A stretch of DNA of 64,000 bases from Phycisphaerales bacterium (GCA_009691915.1 SIAD01000007.1:19929-83928); one strand, 5' to 3'. Counted from the stretch's first letter, positions 34,543-44,118 are shown. The notes: generated by a model from the letters alone, not told the origin. Numbers and translations: made by a program.

Positions 34543-35462
34543 GCGGTGTCAAACTTCGACACACTGGTGCGCGTGAACACGATCACCGAGGGCGGTCCAG
34601 GAGGCGGCATCATCGTTCCGTCATGCGGGGGCGGCGGCCGTTGTCCGTGTCGTGGGCCGCGGGGCTCCTTGGGACCTGCGCCACCCGCTGTCGCGTCAAA
34701 GTTCATCTGAAGGCGCGTGACCTCGCCGGAGGCATCATCGACGCAGAGATCGATCGTCGTTGGCCGTTTCGGGTCATCCGATGCTTCTCGGGTCGCGCGC
34801 ACTTGACGGGTGCCCACGGCACAGGGGGAATTCGCGTCGACTCGCTCCAGCGTGTAGTCGCTGCCGATTCCCTCGAGCACACCCGACATCGAGTCGACCA
34901 GCAGCGACCCATCGGGGGTTTCGATCCACCGAGGCCAAGGAACGCTCCGGTCAAAGGTCACGGCGTCGCCGTTCGAGTGGATCTCCCATGCCCCGTCGCC
35001 GCAACGGCCGCGCACACTGACTCGGCCGTCGGGGTAGCGGATCTCGCAGCGCATGTGCTCGGCATCGCGGACATCCAGAGTCGTGACCACCGGCGGCGGC
35101 GTATGGCCGTTGCGATGCGCCACCGATGTCATCTCGATGACATACTGCCGATCCCCATGGATCGCCGCGGCGCGGATCGCAGACCGCATGAGTGAGGTCG
35201 CCGAACTGGTTGTCGGGATGAACAGGAAGGAGACTGCCACGAGGGCCGCGAGTGGAAGCGCCCATCGCTCCCATGACCATCCCCACCATAGTCCCGCGCG
35301 TTGTGGGGAGGCGCCGAGCGCGCGCATCGTGCCGGTGATGCGCTGTTCCATCGAATGCTCCGACTCCGTGAGGTGGTGCTCGAGCAGCGCGTCGATATAC
35401 CGGTCCCGTGCCGAGTTCTGCGTCGAGCCGGAACCATCGGTCGGTGTCAATTGGTCGTTCAT
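34494..35462 (-). CDS. Candidate membrane anti-sigma factor (partner of ECF sigma at 35459-36004)
   Basis: 322 aa, coupled to the sigma gene (ATGA). A cytoplasmic N-terminus of 60 residues, one membrane helix (WALPLAALVAVSFLFIP), then an extracytoplasmic domain with beta pattern (QYVIEMTSVAHRNGH, AEHMRCEIRYPDGRVSVRG) and a Pro-rich tail. The same architecture appears in the protein at 24198-25292. No zinc anti-sigma motif is seen. Call rests on coupling and topology. Confidence 0.6.
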   Translation of the reverse strand: MNDQLTPTDGSGSTQNSARDRYIDALLEHHLTESEHSMEQRITGTMRALGASPQRAGLWWGWSWERWALPLAALVAVSFLFIPTTSSATSLMRSAIRAAAIHGDRQYVIEMTSVAHRNGHTPPPVVTTLDVRDAEHMRCEIRYPDGRVSVRGRCGDGAWEIHSNGDAVTFDRSVPWPRWIETPDGSLLVDSMSGVLEGIGSDYTLERVDANSPCAVGTRQVRATREASDDPKRPTTIDLCVDDASGEVTRLQMNFDATAGGAGPKEPRGPRHGQRPPPPHDGTMMPPPGPPSVIVFTRTSVSKFDTAWFDAPTWARPAPPRP

Positions 35463-36004
35463 GCGAGGACTCCCTTTCGTTGGAGACAGTCACCCAGGAG
35501 GGCGCGGGCGCGCTGTACCCGCTTCTTGATCGTCTCTTCGGTGACCGTGAGCCGAGTGGCAATGGCCCGAAGCGGCAGGTTCGCTGTGTATGTGAGGCGG
35601 ATGACTTCAGCAGAGTCACTGGGGAGCCGTTCGATGCACTCATCCAGCGAGGCCAGCCTGGCCCTGAAGGAGAGCGCATGGTCGCCGTCGAACGCGGACG
35701 CGTGGCGCTCGAGTTCTGCGAGCATGGCAGGGTCGGCTACGGCCACGCGACGCCGCCCCGCATGATCCATCGCCACACGCGATCCGATCCCACGGATCCA
35801 CGCCCCGAAGCTGCGCGAGCGGTCGAAGTCGGCAAGCCTGCGCCAAGCCACCATCATCGTCTCCTGGAAGATGTCGTCCACCGCGGACTTGTCCCGTACA
35901 ACGGCCCTGAGGAAGACGAGCAGATGATCGGAGTGGTCACGGGCGAGGATCTCGAAGACCTCATGGGCGCTTGGCTCTCGTCGCAGGGTCATCTCGCAGG
36001 TCAT
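35459..36004 (-). CDS. ECF-family RNA polymerase sigma factor
   Basis: 181 aa from the ATG at 36004, which overlaps the antiporter stop (ATGA); 35992 is an alternative. Region 2: AVDDIFQETMMVAWRRLADF and FGAWIRGIGSRVAM. Region 4: CIERLPSDSAEVIRLTYTAN and the helix-turn-helix LRAIATRLTVTEETIKKRVQ. It is closely parallel to the first ECF sigma in gene order and size. It is probably co-transcribed with the upstream antiporter gene and followed by its anti-sigma candidate and a GT2 gene. Confidence 0.88.
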   Translation of the reverse strand: MTCEMTLRREPSAHEVFEILARDHSDHLLVFLRAVVRDKSAVDDIFQETMMVAWRRLADFDRSRSFGAWIRGIGSRVAMDHAGRRRVAVADPAMLAELERHASAFDGDHALSFRARLASLDECIERLPSDSAEVIRLTYTANLPLRAIATRLTVTEETIKKRVQRARALLGDCLQRKGVLA

Positions 36005-37200
36005 TGGTGCGCGGAGGACGACGGGGACTCCGCTGGGTTGGATTTCTCCCTCAGCCGAGGAACAAACCGCTGCACGATGGGTGTAGCAACCATGGTGATC
36101 GCGATGACCACGATCGCCGCGTCGGCGCGCGCGGGTGTCGCCCATCCGATTGAGAGGGTGGCGGCGGCGACGACGAATCCGAACTCACCGACCTGCGAGA
36201 GAAGGAGTGCGAGCCGCCAGGCAACCTCGTGGGTGCTCCGCATCGATCGCGCGACACCGTAGATCACCAGCGCCTTGAGAAACAGGGTCGCGGGAGCGAT
36301 CACGAGGATGGCCCCCCACGCCGGGTCGAGATCATCCGTGCGGATGCTCATTCCCACAGTCACGAAGAACAGTGCGAGCAATAGCGACTGATGGGGCATG
36401 ACCACGCGGGCGATGCGCTCCCGCTCAGAGGACGCCGCCAGGGCCAGACCAGCGACAAACGCACCCAGCGTCATGGGAAGGCCCGCGGCATCGACGATTA
36501 CCGCTGAACCCAGAACCAGGAGTGCGACTGTCGCCCCAATCGAGACCGTGTCCTGCCGCCGTGCGAGGTGCGCGATGAGCGTGGGGACGAGGAACCGGGC
36601 GACGACTGCGACGATCACGATCGCACCTATGGGCAGTGCGATGTCCCTGGCCTCGAGCGTGGCGCTCTCAGGTGTGATGAGGAGGGGATTGACCATCGGC
36701 ACGATGGCCAGAAGCGGCACGACCGCCAGATCCTGCACCACGAGGATGGCGAGGGCCTTGTGACCGAGATCGGAGCCGAGCTCGCCGCGCTCGCGCAGCG
36801 TCTGCATCGCCAGCGCAGTCGAGGACATCGCCAGCGTGAATCCTGCGATGACCGCTCCAATCCAGTATTCCGTGTAGGTCACCATCAGGAGAGTGAGGAC
36901 CGCGCCAGTCAGGATGACCTGAAGGATCCCCAGCATCACGAGGTGCCGCCATGAGCGGCCCATTCGCCCAGGCTGGAGTTCAAGGCCGATCACAAAGAGG
37001 AAGAGGACGATGCCGAGTTCGGAGATCGTGTGGAGTGATCCAGTGGCCTCGATGATCCCTGCGCCGCCGGGGCCGAGTAGGAATCCACCGACGAGGAGAC
37101 CGAGGATTCCGCCAAAGCGCAACCGGTTAGAGAGGATGAGGCACGGCACGAGCACCACGAGAAGAAGGCAAACCTCTCGAAGGATGGTGCCGAGCGTCAC
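36001..37200 (-). CDS. Cation/proton antiporter, CPA2 (KefB-like) family
   Basis: 399 aa from a GTG at 37200, the first start in frame before the first helix; the frame continues to 37293. About 12 helices. The unwound-helix region LILSNRLRFGGILGLLVGGFLLGPGG and the ion-site region MVTYTEYWIGAVIAGFTLAMSSTALAMQTL match CPA2 exchangers. There is no C-terminal RCK/TrkA-N domain, so it lacks the nucleotide-binding control of full KefB. It exchanges Na+ or K+ for H+ at the inner membrane. It heads the operon with the ECF sigma. Confidence 0.85.
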   Translation of the reverse strand: MTLGTILREVCLLLVVLVPCLILSNRLRFGGILGLLVGGFLLGPGGAGIIEATGSLHTISELGIVLFLFVIGLELQPGRMGRSWRHLVMLGILQVILTGAVLTLLMVTYTEYWIGAVIAGFTLAMSSTALAMQTLRERGELGSDLGHKALAILVVQDLAVVPLLAIVPMVNPLLITPESATLEARDIALPIGAIVIVAVVARFLVPTLIAHLARRQDTVSIGATVALLVLGSAVIVDAAGLPMTLGAFVAGLALAASSERERIARVVMPHQSLLLALFFVTVGMSIRTDDLDPAWGAILVIAPATLFLKALVIYGVARSMRSTHEVAWRLALLLSQVGEFGFVVAAATLSIGWATPARADAAIVVIAITMVATPIVQRFVPRLREKSNPAESPSSSAHQ

Positions 37201-37227
37201 GGCGACAACGGTACCGTTCGCACTCTG

Positions 37228-37860
37228 ATGGCGAGGATTCTCATTACCGGCTTTGAACCGTTCGGCTCGAGCGACCTGAACCCGAGTGAGCAAGTGGCGT
37301 GCGCGTTCGGAGCGGAGGAACTACCCGGTGCAAGGGTGGCGCATGTGGTGCTGCCGGCCGTTGGCGGTGTCGGCGAAGCCAGTGGGTTTGGCGCTCTTGA
37401 GGCCGCTGTGAGGCGCTTCACACCGACAGCCATCGTTGCGCTGGGAGAGTCGGCGAAGTCCACGCAGATTGCCTTCGAGCGCGTCGCAATCAACTGGCGC
37501 GACGACCGGATAGCGGACAACGCCGGTGTTCAGCTGGTCGATCGACCAATTGTCGAGGGCGGAGCCGCGGCTCACTTCTCGACGCTGCCCGTGCGCGCAA
37601 TGCGCGATGCGTGCGAGGGGGAAGGGGTTCCGGCGCTCCTCTCCGACTCAGCAGGAACCTTTCTGTGCAACGAGCTCATGTACCTGATCCTCGATGCTGT
37701 GGCGCGCGGAAAGTGGGTGTCAGTCGAGCGCGCTGGATTCATCCATCTTCCGCAGCTCCCGCAGCAGGCGGCAGCGCGTGGCGGGGTCTCGATGCGCCTC
37801 GACTTCATGATGCTGGGACTTCGAGCTGCGCTGCGTGAACTCACGACGCCACTTGGGTGA
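37228..37860 (+). CDS. pcp: Pyroglutamyl-peptidase I (C15)
   Basis: 210 aa. The N-terminal ILITGFEPFG is diagnostic. The catalytic triad is E84 (QIAFERVAINWRD), C147 (SAGTFLCNELMY) and H173 (GFIHLPQLP). It removes N-terminal pyroglutamate from peptides in the cytoplasm. It diverges from the antiporter with 27 bp between starts. Confidence 0.92.
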   Translation: MARILITGFEPFGSSDLNPSEQVACAFGAEELPGARVAHVVLPAVGGVGEASGFGALEAAVRRFTPTAIVALGESAKSTQIAFERVAINWRDDRIADNAGVQLVDRPIVEGGAAAHFSTLPVRAMRDACEGEGVPALLSDSAGTFLCNELMYLILDAVARGKWVSVERAGFIHLPQLPQQAAARGGVSMRLDFMMLGLRAALRELTTPLG

Positions 37861-37881
37861 GGACTGGCTCGATGCGCGGGC

Positions 37882-37887
37882 TAGGAT
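37882..37887 (+). promoter_or_regulatory. -10-like box directly upstream of kdsC
   Basis: TAGGAT lies 6 nt before the ATG at 37894, too close for a Shine-Dalgarno-containing leader. No clear -35. Confidence 0.35.
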
Positions 37888-37893
37888 GACGCC

Positions 37894-38499
37894 ATGACAC
37901 GCAGGGAATCCGTCACTGAAGGCGCCGCCGAATCAGCCGACTGCGGCGCAGGGTGGGCTGGCATTCGCGCCATCGTGTGCGATGTCGATGGAACTCTCAC
38001 CGCAGGGACGATCGCCATCAATGACTGCGGGCAAGAGACGAAAGAGTTCTGTGTACGCGACGGACTGGCCGTGTCGCTCTGGCGTGAGTCGGGCGGCAGG
38101 CTGGGTGTTGTGACCGGGCGCCAGGGGCTGGCGCTGCGCCATCGTCTCGAAGAACTCGGGGTTGATGCGGTGGTGCAGGGATCGCGCGACAAGGTCGCGG
38201 CGCTTGATACTTTTTGCGTTAGGTGGCGGTTGACACGCGGCGAGTGCGCGTTTGTCGGGGACGACCTCCCCGACCTCGCCGCCATGCTGGCATCGGGTCT
38301 TGCGGTCGCGGTCGCCGGAGCGGATCCCGAAGTCTCCAAGCGCGCGGCCTACACGACTATCGCGCGGCCCGGTCATGGCGCGCTACGGGAAGTGATCGAG
38401 CTCGCGCTCAAGGCGCAGGGAAAGTGGGAGGCCGTGATCTCCCGATTCGAACATGGATCGCCGCCACCTGCCGCGACCCGGCGCGAGGTCAACTTGTGA
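37894..38499 (+). CDS. kdsC: KdsC-like HAD phosphatase (3-deoxy-D-manno-octulosonate-8-phosphate phosphatase)
   Basis: 201 aa. HAD motif I is CDVDGTLTAG (D30, D32), motif II LGVVTGR, motif III with the Lys in RDKVAAL and motif IV in FVGDDLPDL; the lack of a cap domain and the KEFCVRDGLAV segment are KdsC-type. It dephosphorylates Kdo-8-P in the LPS core pathway; N-acylneuraminate-9-phosphatase/cytidylyltransferase-associated phosphatases look alike. The final base of its TGA is the first base of the next gene's ATG. Confidence 0.82.
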   Translation: MTRRESVTEGAAESADCGAGWAGIRAIVCDVDGTLTAGTIAINDCGQETKEFCVRDGLAVSLWRESGGRLGVVTGRQGLALRHRLEELGVDAVVQGSRDKVAALDTFCVRWRLTRGECAFVGDDLPDLAAMLASGLAVAVAGADPEVSKRAAYTTIARPGHGALREVIELALKAQGKWEAVISRFEHGSPPPAATRREVNL

Positions 38500-39827
38500 T
38501 GGCCGCGTTTGCCCTCGCCGGCGCGCTCGCAGCGGGAGGCGTTGATGAGGTGTTCGGCCCTGTGCCATCTCCCCGCCAATTGCGCTGGCAGGCACACGAA
38601 CAGTGCATGTTCATCCACTTTGGTGTGAATACATTCACCGGTGCCGAGTGGGGCCAGGGGAAGGAGAGCCCAGCGATCTTCGACCCCAAGGAGCTCGACT
38701 GCCGGCAGTGGGTGCGTGTCGCCAGAGAGGCGGGATTCAAAGGCATCGTGATCACAGCCAAGCACCACGATGGCTTCTGCCTATGGCCGTCGCCGCTCAC
38801 CGAGCACTCGGTCAAGGCGGCTCCGTGGCGCGGCGGATCCGGTGATGTGCTGCGCGAACTCTCGGCGGCATGCCGTGAGGCGGGGATGGGCTTCGGCGTG
38901 TATCTTTCGCCGTGGGATCGCAACAATCCCAAGTACGGCACCGGGGCCGAATACAACGACTACTTCGCCGCGCAGCTGCGGGATGTTCTGACGAACTACG
39001 GTCCGGTCTTCGAGGTCTGGTTCGACGGAGCGTGTGGGGAGGGACCAGACGGGCACCGCCAGGAGTACGACTGGAAGAAGTTTGTCGCTGTCGTTCGGGA
39101 GTGTCAGCCGGACGCAGTCATCTTCAGCGATGCTGGTCCCGACATCCGATGGGTGGGAAATGAGCGCGGGATCGGCTGCGAGACGAACTGGTGTCGGCTC
39201 ACGCTGAGCGACCTCTTCCCGGGGATTGCGGGGCGAAACGACGAACTCTGCCACGGCCAATGCGACGGCGTCGACTGGATTCAAGCGGAGGCGGATGTTT
39301 CGATTCGACCCGGATGGTTCTGGCGCGAGAGCGAGAGCGCTCAGGTCAAGACACCTGCCGAGCTCGTGCGGATCTGGATTGAGAGCGTCGGGCGAGGGTG
39401 CAATCTTCTGCTCAATGTTCCCGTCGACCGGCGTGGACTCATTGGCGACGCCGATATCGCATCGCTGCGCGGGTTCGCCAGTGCGATCGCCGCGCGCACA
39501 GTCCGTGATGTGGGCTCGGACGCCGAGGTTGTCGTGACGGCGACCGAAACAATCGACACCCCCTCGACTACCGAGCTCCGCTGGAAAGCATCGGTCAGTC
39601 CACGCCTGATCCGTCTCGAGGAGTTTGTCCAGCTCGGTCAGCGCGTGGAGGCCTTCCGCCTCGAGAGCCTCGCCGCGGATGGGTCGTGGAGGAAGCTCGC
39701 CCACGCCACCACGATTGGAGTCCGCAGGATTCTGGAGGTCGAGCCGATGCCCACCCGCGCCATCCGGATCATCGTCGAGAAGTCGCGTGCACGGGCACGG
39801 CTCTCGCGAGTGTCGGTCTACGAGTGA
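38499..39827 (+). CDS. GH29 alpha-L-fucosidase
   Basis: 442 aa from the ATG at 38499 that overlaps the kdsC stop by 1 nt. Family 29 blocks: MFIHFGVNTFTGAEWGQG, GFKGIVITAKHHDGFCLWPS, YLSPWDRNNPKYG and FEVWFDGACG with the nucleophile D176. A second domain after residue 330 is beta-rich and may bind sugar. The N-terminus has only a very short hydrophobic stretch (AAFALAGALAAGG), so a functional signal peptide is doubtful. The gene end overlaps the RND pump gene (convergent) by 10 bp. It hydrolyses terminal alpha-L-fucosyl residues. Confidence 0.88.
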   Translation: MAAFALAGALAAGGVDEVFGPVPSPRQLRWQAHEQCMFIHFGVNTFTGAEWGQGKESPAIFDPKELDCRQWVRVAREAGFKGIVITAKHHDGFCLWPSPLTEHSVKAAPWRGGSGDVLRELSAACREAGMGFGVYLSPWDRNNPKYGTGAEYNDYFAAQLRDVLTNYGPVFEVWFDGACGEGPDGHRQEYDWKKFVAVVRECQPDAVIFSDAGPDIRWVGNERGIGCETNWCRLTLSDLFPGIAGRNDELCHGQCDGVDWIQAEADVSIRPGWFWRESESAQVKTPAELVRIWIESVGRGCNLLLNVPVDRRGLIGDADIASLRGFASAIAARTVRDVGSDAEVVVTATETIDTPSTTELRWKASVSPRLIRLEEFVQLGQRVEAFRLESLAADGSWRKLAHATTIGVRRILEVEPMPTRAIRIIVEKSRARARLSRVSVYE

Positions 39828-42800
39828 CCCGTGGCCCGCCGTGAACCCAGCCCAAACTTCTCGAGCGCTGAGACCAGCATGACGAAGAAGACGGGAACAA
39901 CCAGTTGATCCATCGTGGCGGAGCCGATCATCCCGCCCAGCACGGTCGTTCCGATGGACTGGCGGCTCTGAGCGCCCGCGCCGGTAGCGATGGCCAACGG
40001 CAGGACGCCCAGCATGAAGGCGATGGCGGTCATCATGATTGGGCGCAGCCGTTGGTGTGATGCGTTGACCGCGGCGTCGATCACATTTTCCCCGCGGTCG
40101 TAGCGGAGCTTCGCAAACTCGACGATGAGGATCGCGTTCTTGGCGGCGAGGCCGACCAGCATCACCATTCCGATCTGCGCGTAGACATCCAGCACCTTTC
40201 CGCGCGCGTGCATGAAGAGCAGTGCGCCCAGTGCGGCAAAGGTGACCGCGAGCAGCACATTGAAGGGGAGGAGCCAACTCTCGTAGAGCGCGGCGAGCAA
40301 GAGGTACACCGCGAGGATCGCCAGCGCGAAGATGATGGGCGCGTATCGGCCAGACTCGATCTGCTGATAGGTGACTCCCGTCCACTCGTAGGCGATTCCG
40401 TCGGGGAGGGTCGCAGCCGCCACCTCCTCGACGGCGCGGATCGCGTCGCCTGAGGCGAATCCCGGCCCGGACGCACCGTTGATCTGGACGGTGCTGTACA
40501 TGTTGTAGCGCGTCGCGTTGTCCGTGCCTACGCCGATGACAGTCTCTGCGATTGCCGCCATTGGCACCATCCCGCCGTCGCGGTTCTGCACATACCCCCT
40601 GAGGACATCGGCGACCTTCATGCGTCCGTGCGCGTCCGCCTGAATCATCACATTGTAAACCTGATTGAACTCATTGAAATTGTTGATGTACGACTGACCC
40701 AGCGTCTGACCCAGCGTGTTGAACACGGTCGCCATGTCCAGTCCGAAGGTGAGTGCTCTGGTGCGATCGATCTTCACGGTGATGATCGGCACCTGAGACT
40801 GGAACGGGGTCGAGATGTTGGCGACCTCGGGCCGCTTCCCAAGTGCTTCAATGAAGTCGTTGGCGACAGCGGCCAACTGCGGGTATCCGATCCCGTTGAC
40901 ATCTTCAATCTGCATCTGCCAGCCAGCCACTTGGCCGAGCCCGGGGATGGGCGGAGGCGGGAAAGGCATGACCGTCGCTTCGGGGATCGCGTAGAGCTGC
41001 GGGAACACGCGAACGATGATCGCGCGAAGGTTCTCAGTCCAGACATCGCGCTGGTCCCAGGGCTTGAGCGTGACGATGATGAACCCCGCGTTGGTCGTGG
41101 CGACCTGCGTCAGGAAGTTGAATCCGTTGATCTGTATGACATCGACGACAGCCGGGTCCTTTCGGACGATCTCCAGAATCTGCTCGCTGACCGCTTCGCT
41201 GCGGTCAAGACTCGCCCCGGACGGCAGCGAGAACCCGATGAAGTAGTACCCCTGGTCCTCGTTGGGGATGAATGCGGTCGCCGTCCTGTCTAGTTCGTAG
41301 GCGAGTGCGCACACGCCGACAAGGAAGGCTCCGGCAACGATCACCCAGCGGTGGGCCAGCCATCGCACCAAGTTCGAGTAGTGCCCCGTGCACCACTCGA
41401 AACCATGATTGAACAGCACGAAGGGGCGGAATGTTGTCGAGTGCGGCTTGTTCAGGAAGACGGCACACAGGGCGGGGGAGAGAGTCAGCGAATTGATCAT
41501 GCTCAGCACGATGCTGAAGGCAATCGTCAGCGCGAACTGGTTGTAGAGCTGGCCTGTGATCCCCGGCATCATCGCTGCGGGGATGAAGACCGCCAGAAGC
41601 ACCGAGCTCGTGGCGACGATCGGTCCCGAGACCTCTTTCATCGCCCGTTCGGCAGCGACCGTGCCGCTCTCGGCCCCCATCTCCAGCTGGCGGTAGACAT
41701 TCTCAACGACAATGATCGAGTCGTCGACGACCAGCCCGATCGCCAGAACCAGTCCAAGCAGGGTGAGCGTGTTGATGGAGAACCCAGCGGCCATCATGAT
41801 GGCAAAGGTTCCTATGATCGACACGGGAATGGCGATCATCGGGATGATCGTGGCCCGCCAGCTCTGCAGGAACAGGAATATCACGCCGAGCACCAGAAGC
41901 CCGGCTTCCATCAGCGTTGTCGTGAGGTCGTCAATCGAGGCGGACACGAAGGCCGTGCTGTCGTAGGTCACCTGCCAGACCACTCCCGGCGGAAACAGCG
42001 GCTCAAGCCGCTTCATCTGCTGTTTGACCCCCTCGACGACGGAGTAGGCATTGGCGGTCGGCAGCTGGTAGATGCCCACCGTGCCGGTGCCCAGACCATT
42101 CAGCGTTGAGGTCGAGCCGTACTGGAAGGCGCCCAACTCAGCCCGCCCGATATCCCTGATGCGCACGACCGCGCCATCCGACCCGGTGCGCACGACGATG
42201 TCGCCGAATTCAGCTTCGCTTGTGAGCCGCCCGGTGGTTACGAGCGTCAGGTCGAATCCGGGATTGCCTGTCGTCGGGCTGGCCCCGACGCTTCCGATGG
42301 CGGCCTGCTGATTCTGATCCTTGACCGCCTGGACGACCTCTCCCGGCGAGAGATTCATGGCGGTCATCTTGACGGGATCGAGCCAGACGCGCATCGAATA
42401 CTGGAGGAGTCCGAAGACCGTAATCGTCCCGACGCCATCGATGCGTGCGAGCACCGGCTCAACCACGATATTGGCGTAGTTGGAGAGAAACTTGCTGTCG
42501 TAGGCACCATCATCGGACTTCAGTGAGACCACGACCGTCAGGTTCGTCGACTGCTTGGTGATCGTGATGCCCAGTTGTTGCACTTGCTGGGGCAACTGCG
42601 GCGTCGCCGACTGGACGCGATTGAGCACATCCACGGCGCCGATGTCGAGGTCGTAACCGACCTCGAAGGTCACCGTGATGACGCTTGCCCCGTTGTTCGT
42701 GCTGTTTGAGGACATGTAGATCATGCCCTCCGTCCCATTGATCTGCTGCTCAAGCGGCATGGTGACCGCGTTGGCGACGGTGACCGCGTCGGCTCCGTTG

Positions 42801-42946
42801 TAGGTCGCGGTGACCTGCGCCGTCGGTGGCACGATGTTGGGGAACTGCGAGATTGGCAAGACCACCATGGCGATCGTGCCGGCAATCGCGGTGATGATCG
42901 CGATCACGCCGGCAAAGATTGGACGATGGATGAAAAACTTCACCAT
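39818..42946 (-). CDS. RND multidrug efflux pump inner-membrane subunit (HAE-1, AcrB-like)
   Basis: 1042 aa, full length. It begins MVKFFIHRPIFAGVIAIITA and has 12 helices in the AcrB arrangement with two large periplasmic loops. The proton-relay residues are present: the Asp pair in GLVLAIGLVVDDSIIVVENV and the Lys in VMLVGLAAKNAILIVEF. FNEFNQVYNV and related porter-domain segments are conserved. It exports hydrophobic compounds using the proton motive force, with the adaptor and outer-membrane factor encoded just upstream in the same operon. No regulator gene is adjacent. Confidence 0.93.
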   Translation of the reverse strand: MVKFFIHRPIFAGVIAIITAIAGTIAMVVLPISQFPNIVPPTAQVTATYNGADAVTVANAVTMPLEQQINGTEGMIYMSSNSTNNGASVITVTFEVGYDLDIGAVDVLNRVQSATPQLPQQVQQLGITITKQSTNLTVVVSLKSDDGAYDSKFLSNYANIVVEPVLARIDGVGTITVFGLLQYSMRVWLDPVKMTAMNLSPGEVVQAVKDQNQQAAIGSVGASPTTGNPGFDLTLVTTGRLTSEAEFGDIVVRTGSDGAVVRIRDIGRAELGAFQYGSTSTLNGLGTGTVGIYQLPTANAYSVVEGVKQQMKRLEPLFPPGVVWQVTYDSTAFVSASIDDLTTTLMEAGLLVLGVIFLFLQSWRATIIPMIAIPVSIIGTFAIMMAAGFSINTLTLLGLVLAIGLVVDDSIIVVENVYRQLEMGAESGTVAAERAMKEVSGPIVATSSVLLAVFIPAAMMPGITGQLYNQFALTIAFSIVLSMINSLTLSPALCAVFLNKPHSTTFRPFVLFNHGFEWCTGHYSNLVRWLAHRWVIVAGAFLVGVCALAYELDRTATAFIPNEDQGYYFIGFSLPSGASLDRSEAVSEQILEIVRKDPAVVDVIQINGFNFLTQVATTNAGFIIVTLKPWDQRDVWTENLRAIIVRVFPQLYAIPEATVMPFPPPPIPGLGQVAGWQMQIEDVNGIGYPQLAAVANDFIEALGKRPEVANISTPFQSQVPIITVKIDRTRALTFGLDMATVFNTLGQTLGQSYINNFNEFNQVYNVMIQADAHGRMKVADVLRGYVQNRDGGMVPMAAIAETVIGVGTDNATRYNMYSTVQINGASGPGFASGDAIRAVEEVAAATLPDGIAYEWTGVTYQQIESGRYAPIIFALAILAVYLLLAALYESWLLPFNVLLAVTFAALGALLFMHARGKVLDVYAQIGMVMLVGLAAKNAILIVEFAKLRYDRGENVIDAAVNASHQRLRPIMMTAIAFMLGVLPLAIATGAGAQSRQSIGTTVLGGMIGSATMDQLVVPVFFVMLVSALEKFGLGSRRATGHS

Positions 42947-42966
42947 AATGTGGAGTGTCCGGGCGG

Positions 42967-44118
42967 CTACTTGACCGGGGGAGACTGTCCCGCTGGTGGC
43001 GTCCGAGGCGGAGCCTCGGCGACCTTTGATCCGGGTTTCAGCCGTTGGATCCCATCGACAACGATTCGATCGCCGGGCGCCGGGCCGCTCTTGAGCGCGA
43101 CCGTCGGGCCGAGCTTTCGCAAGACCTCGACTCGCACGGTTTCCACAGTGTCGTCTGGCTTGACCCGCCAGACAAAGAGGTCAGTCTCGCGGGCGAAGAG
43201 GGCCTCCTGCGGGATAACGAGCGTGTCTGGTTGATCCCCCAGCGCGACTTCGACATTTACATACACGCCGGGGCGGAAGATCGCCGTCGGGTTGGCAAAC
43301 TCGACCCGCATCATGAGGGTCGCCGTGCTGGTCGAAGCCTGATTGTCAACGAAGATGACCTTCGCAGGCGCGGTGATCGTTTCGTTTCCACCAAAGACGA
43401 CTTTCGCGGCCAGAGGTCCTCCAGCCATTCGGGCGCGAAAGGCCGGCCAACTGCTGGCGGCGGGACTGAACTGCGCCCACATCGGATCGAGCTGTACGAG
43501 CGAGTTCAGGTTCTGTGTTGCTGCGGTCCCGACAACGGCTCCCTCGAAGTACCTGCTCGGCCCGAGCAGACCAACGAACGGCGCGGTCATCGTGCAGTAC
43601 GAGAGATTGATCGTTGCGCTGGTCACATTGGCCTGGGCGGTGAGGACCTGGCCTTCCGCCTCCTGATAGTTGGCGACGAGCTGGTCAAAGTTCTGCTGGC
43701 TGATCGCGCTGATCTTGACGAGCGGCGCGTTGCGTTCCATTTCCTTCTTGGCATAATCACGCTGGGCTGTGGCCGTGACGAGCTGGCCCTCGGCCGCAGC
43801 AAGAGCAGCTTCAAAGGGGCGCGGATCGATCCGGTAGACCACCTCGTCAGGCTTGGTGATCGCACCATCGGGAATGGCCTGTTTCAGCAGGAATCCCTCG
43901 ACTCGCGCGTCGATCTCGATCGAGCGAGGCGAGACGGTGAATCCCGGGAGTGTCTGATGTAGTGCTATGGTTTCAGAGACGACGGTCGCGGTGCGAACTG
44001 GGACCGTCGTGGGCCGTTGAGGAACATGCGGTTGCTCGACGCAGCCGGACAGCGCGCTGAGCACTGCAAGCGAGGCGATTGGGCGCCATGCACAGGATCG
44101 CCCTGTATGTCCAATCAT
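42967..44118 (-). CDS. RND efflux periplasmic adaptor (AcrA-like lipoprotein)
   Basis: 383 aa. Lipobox LSGC after a short signal. The lipoyl and hairpin parts are LPGFTVSPRSIEIDARVEGF and the following coiled coil (LVTATAQRDYAKKEMERNAP); the beta-barrel and membrane-proximal parts follow. It links the pump to the outer-membrane factor. The start overlaps the upstream stop (ATGA), and 20 bp separate it from the pump gene. Confidence 0.92.
   Translation of the reverse strand: MIGHTGRSCAWRPIASLAVLSALSGCVEQPHVPQRPTTVPVRTATVVSETIALHQTLPGFTVSPRSIEIDARVEGFLLKQAIPDGAITKPDEVVYRIDPRPFEAALAAAEGQLVTATAQRDYAKKEMERNAPLVKISAISQQNFDQLVANYQEAEGQVLTAQANVTSATINLSYCTMTAPFVGLLGPSRYFEGAVVGTAATQNLNSLVQLDPMWAQFSPAASSWPAFRARMAGGPLAAKVVFGGNETITAPAKVIFVDNQASTSTATLMMRVEFANPTAIFRPGVYVNVEVALGDQPDTLVIPQEALFARETDLFVWRVKPDDTVETVRVEVLRKLGPTVALKSGPAPGDRIVVDGIQRLKPGSKVAEAPPRTPPAGQSPPVK

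Noticed and set aside
38781..40385. 534-aa minus-strand open frame over the GH29 gene
   Set aside because: Antisense to a well-supported GH29 gene and overlapping the RND pump end in another frame; Arg-rich composition with no motifs.
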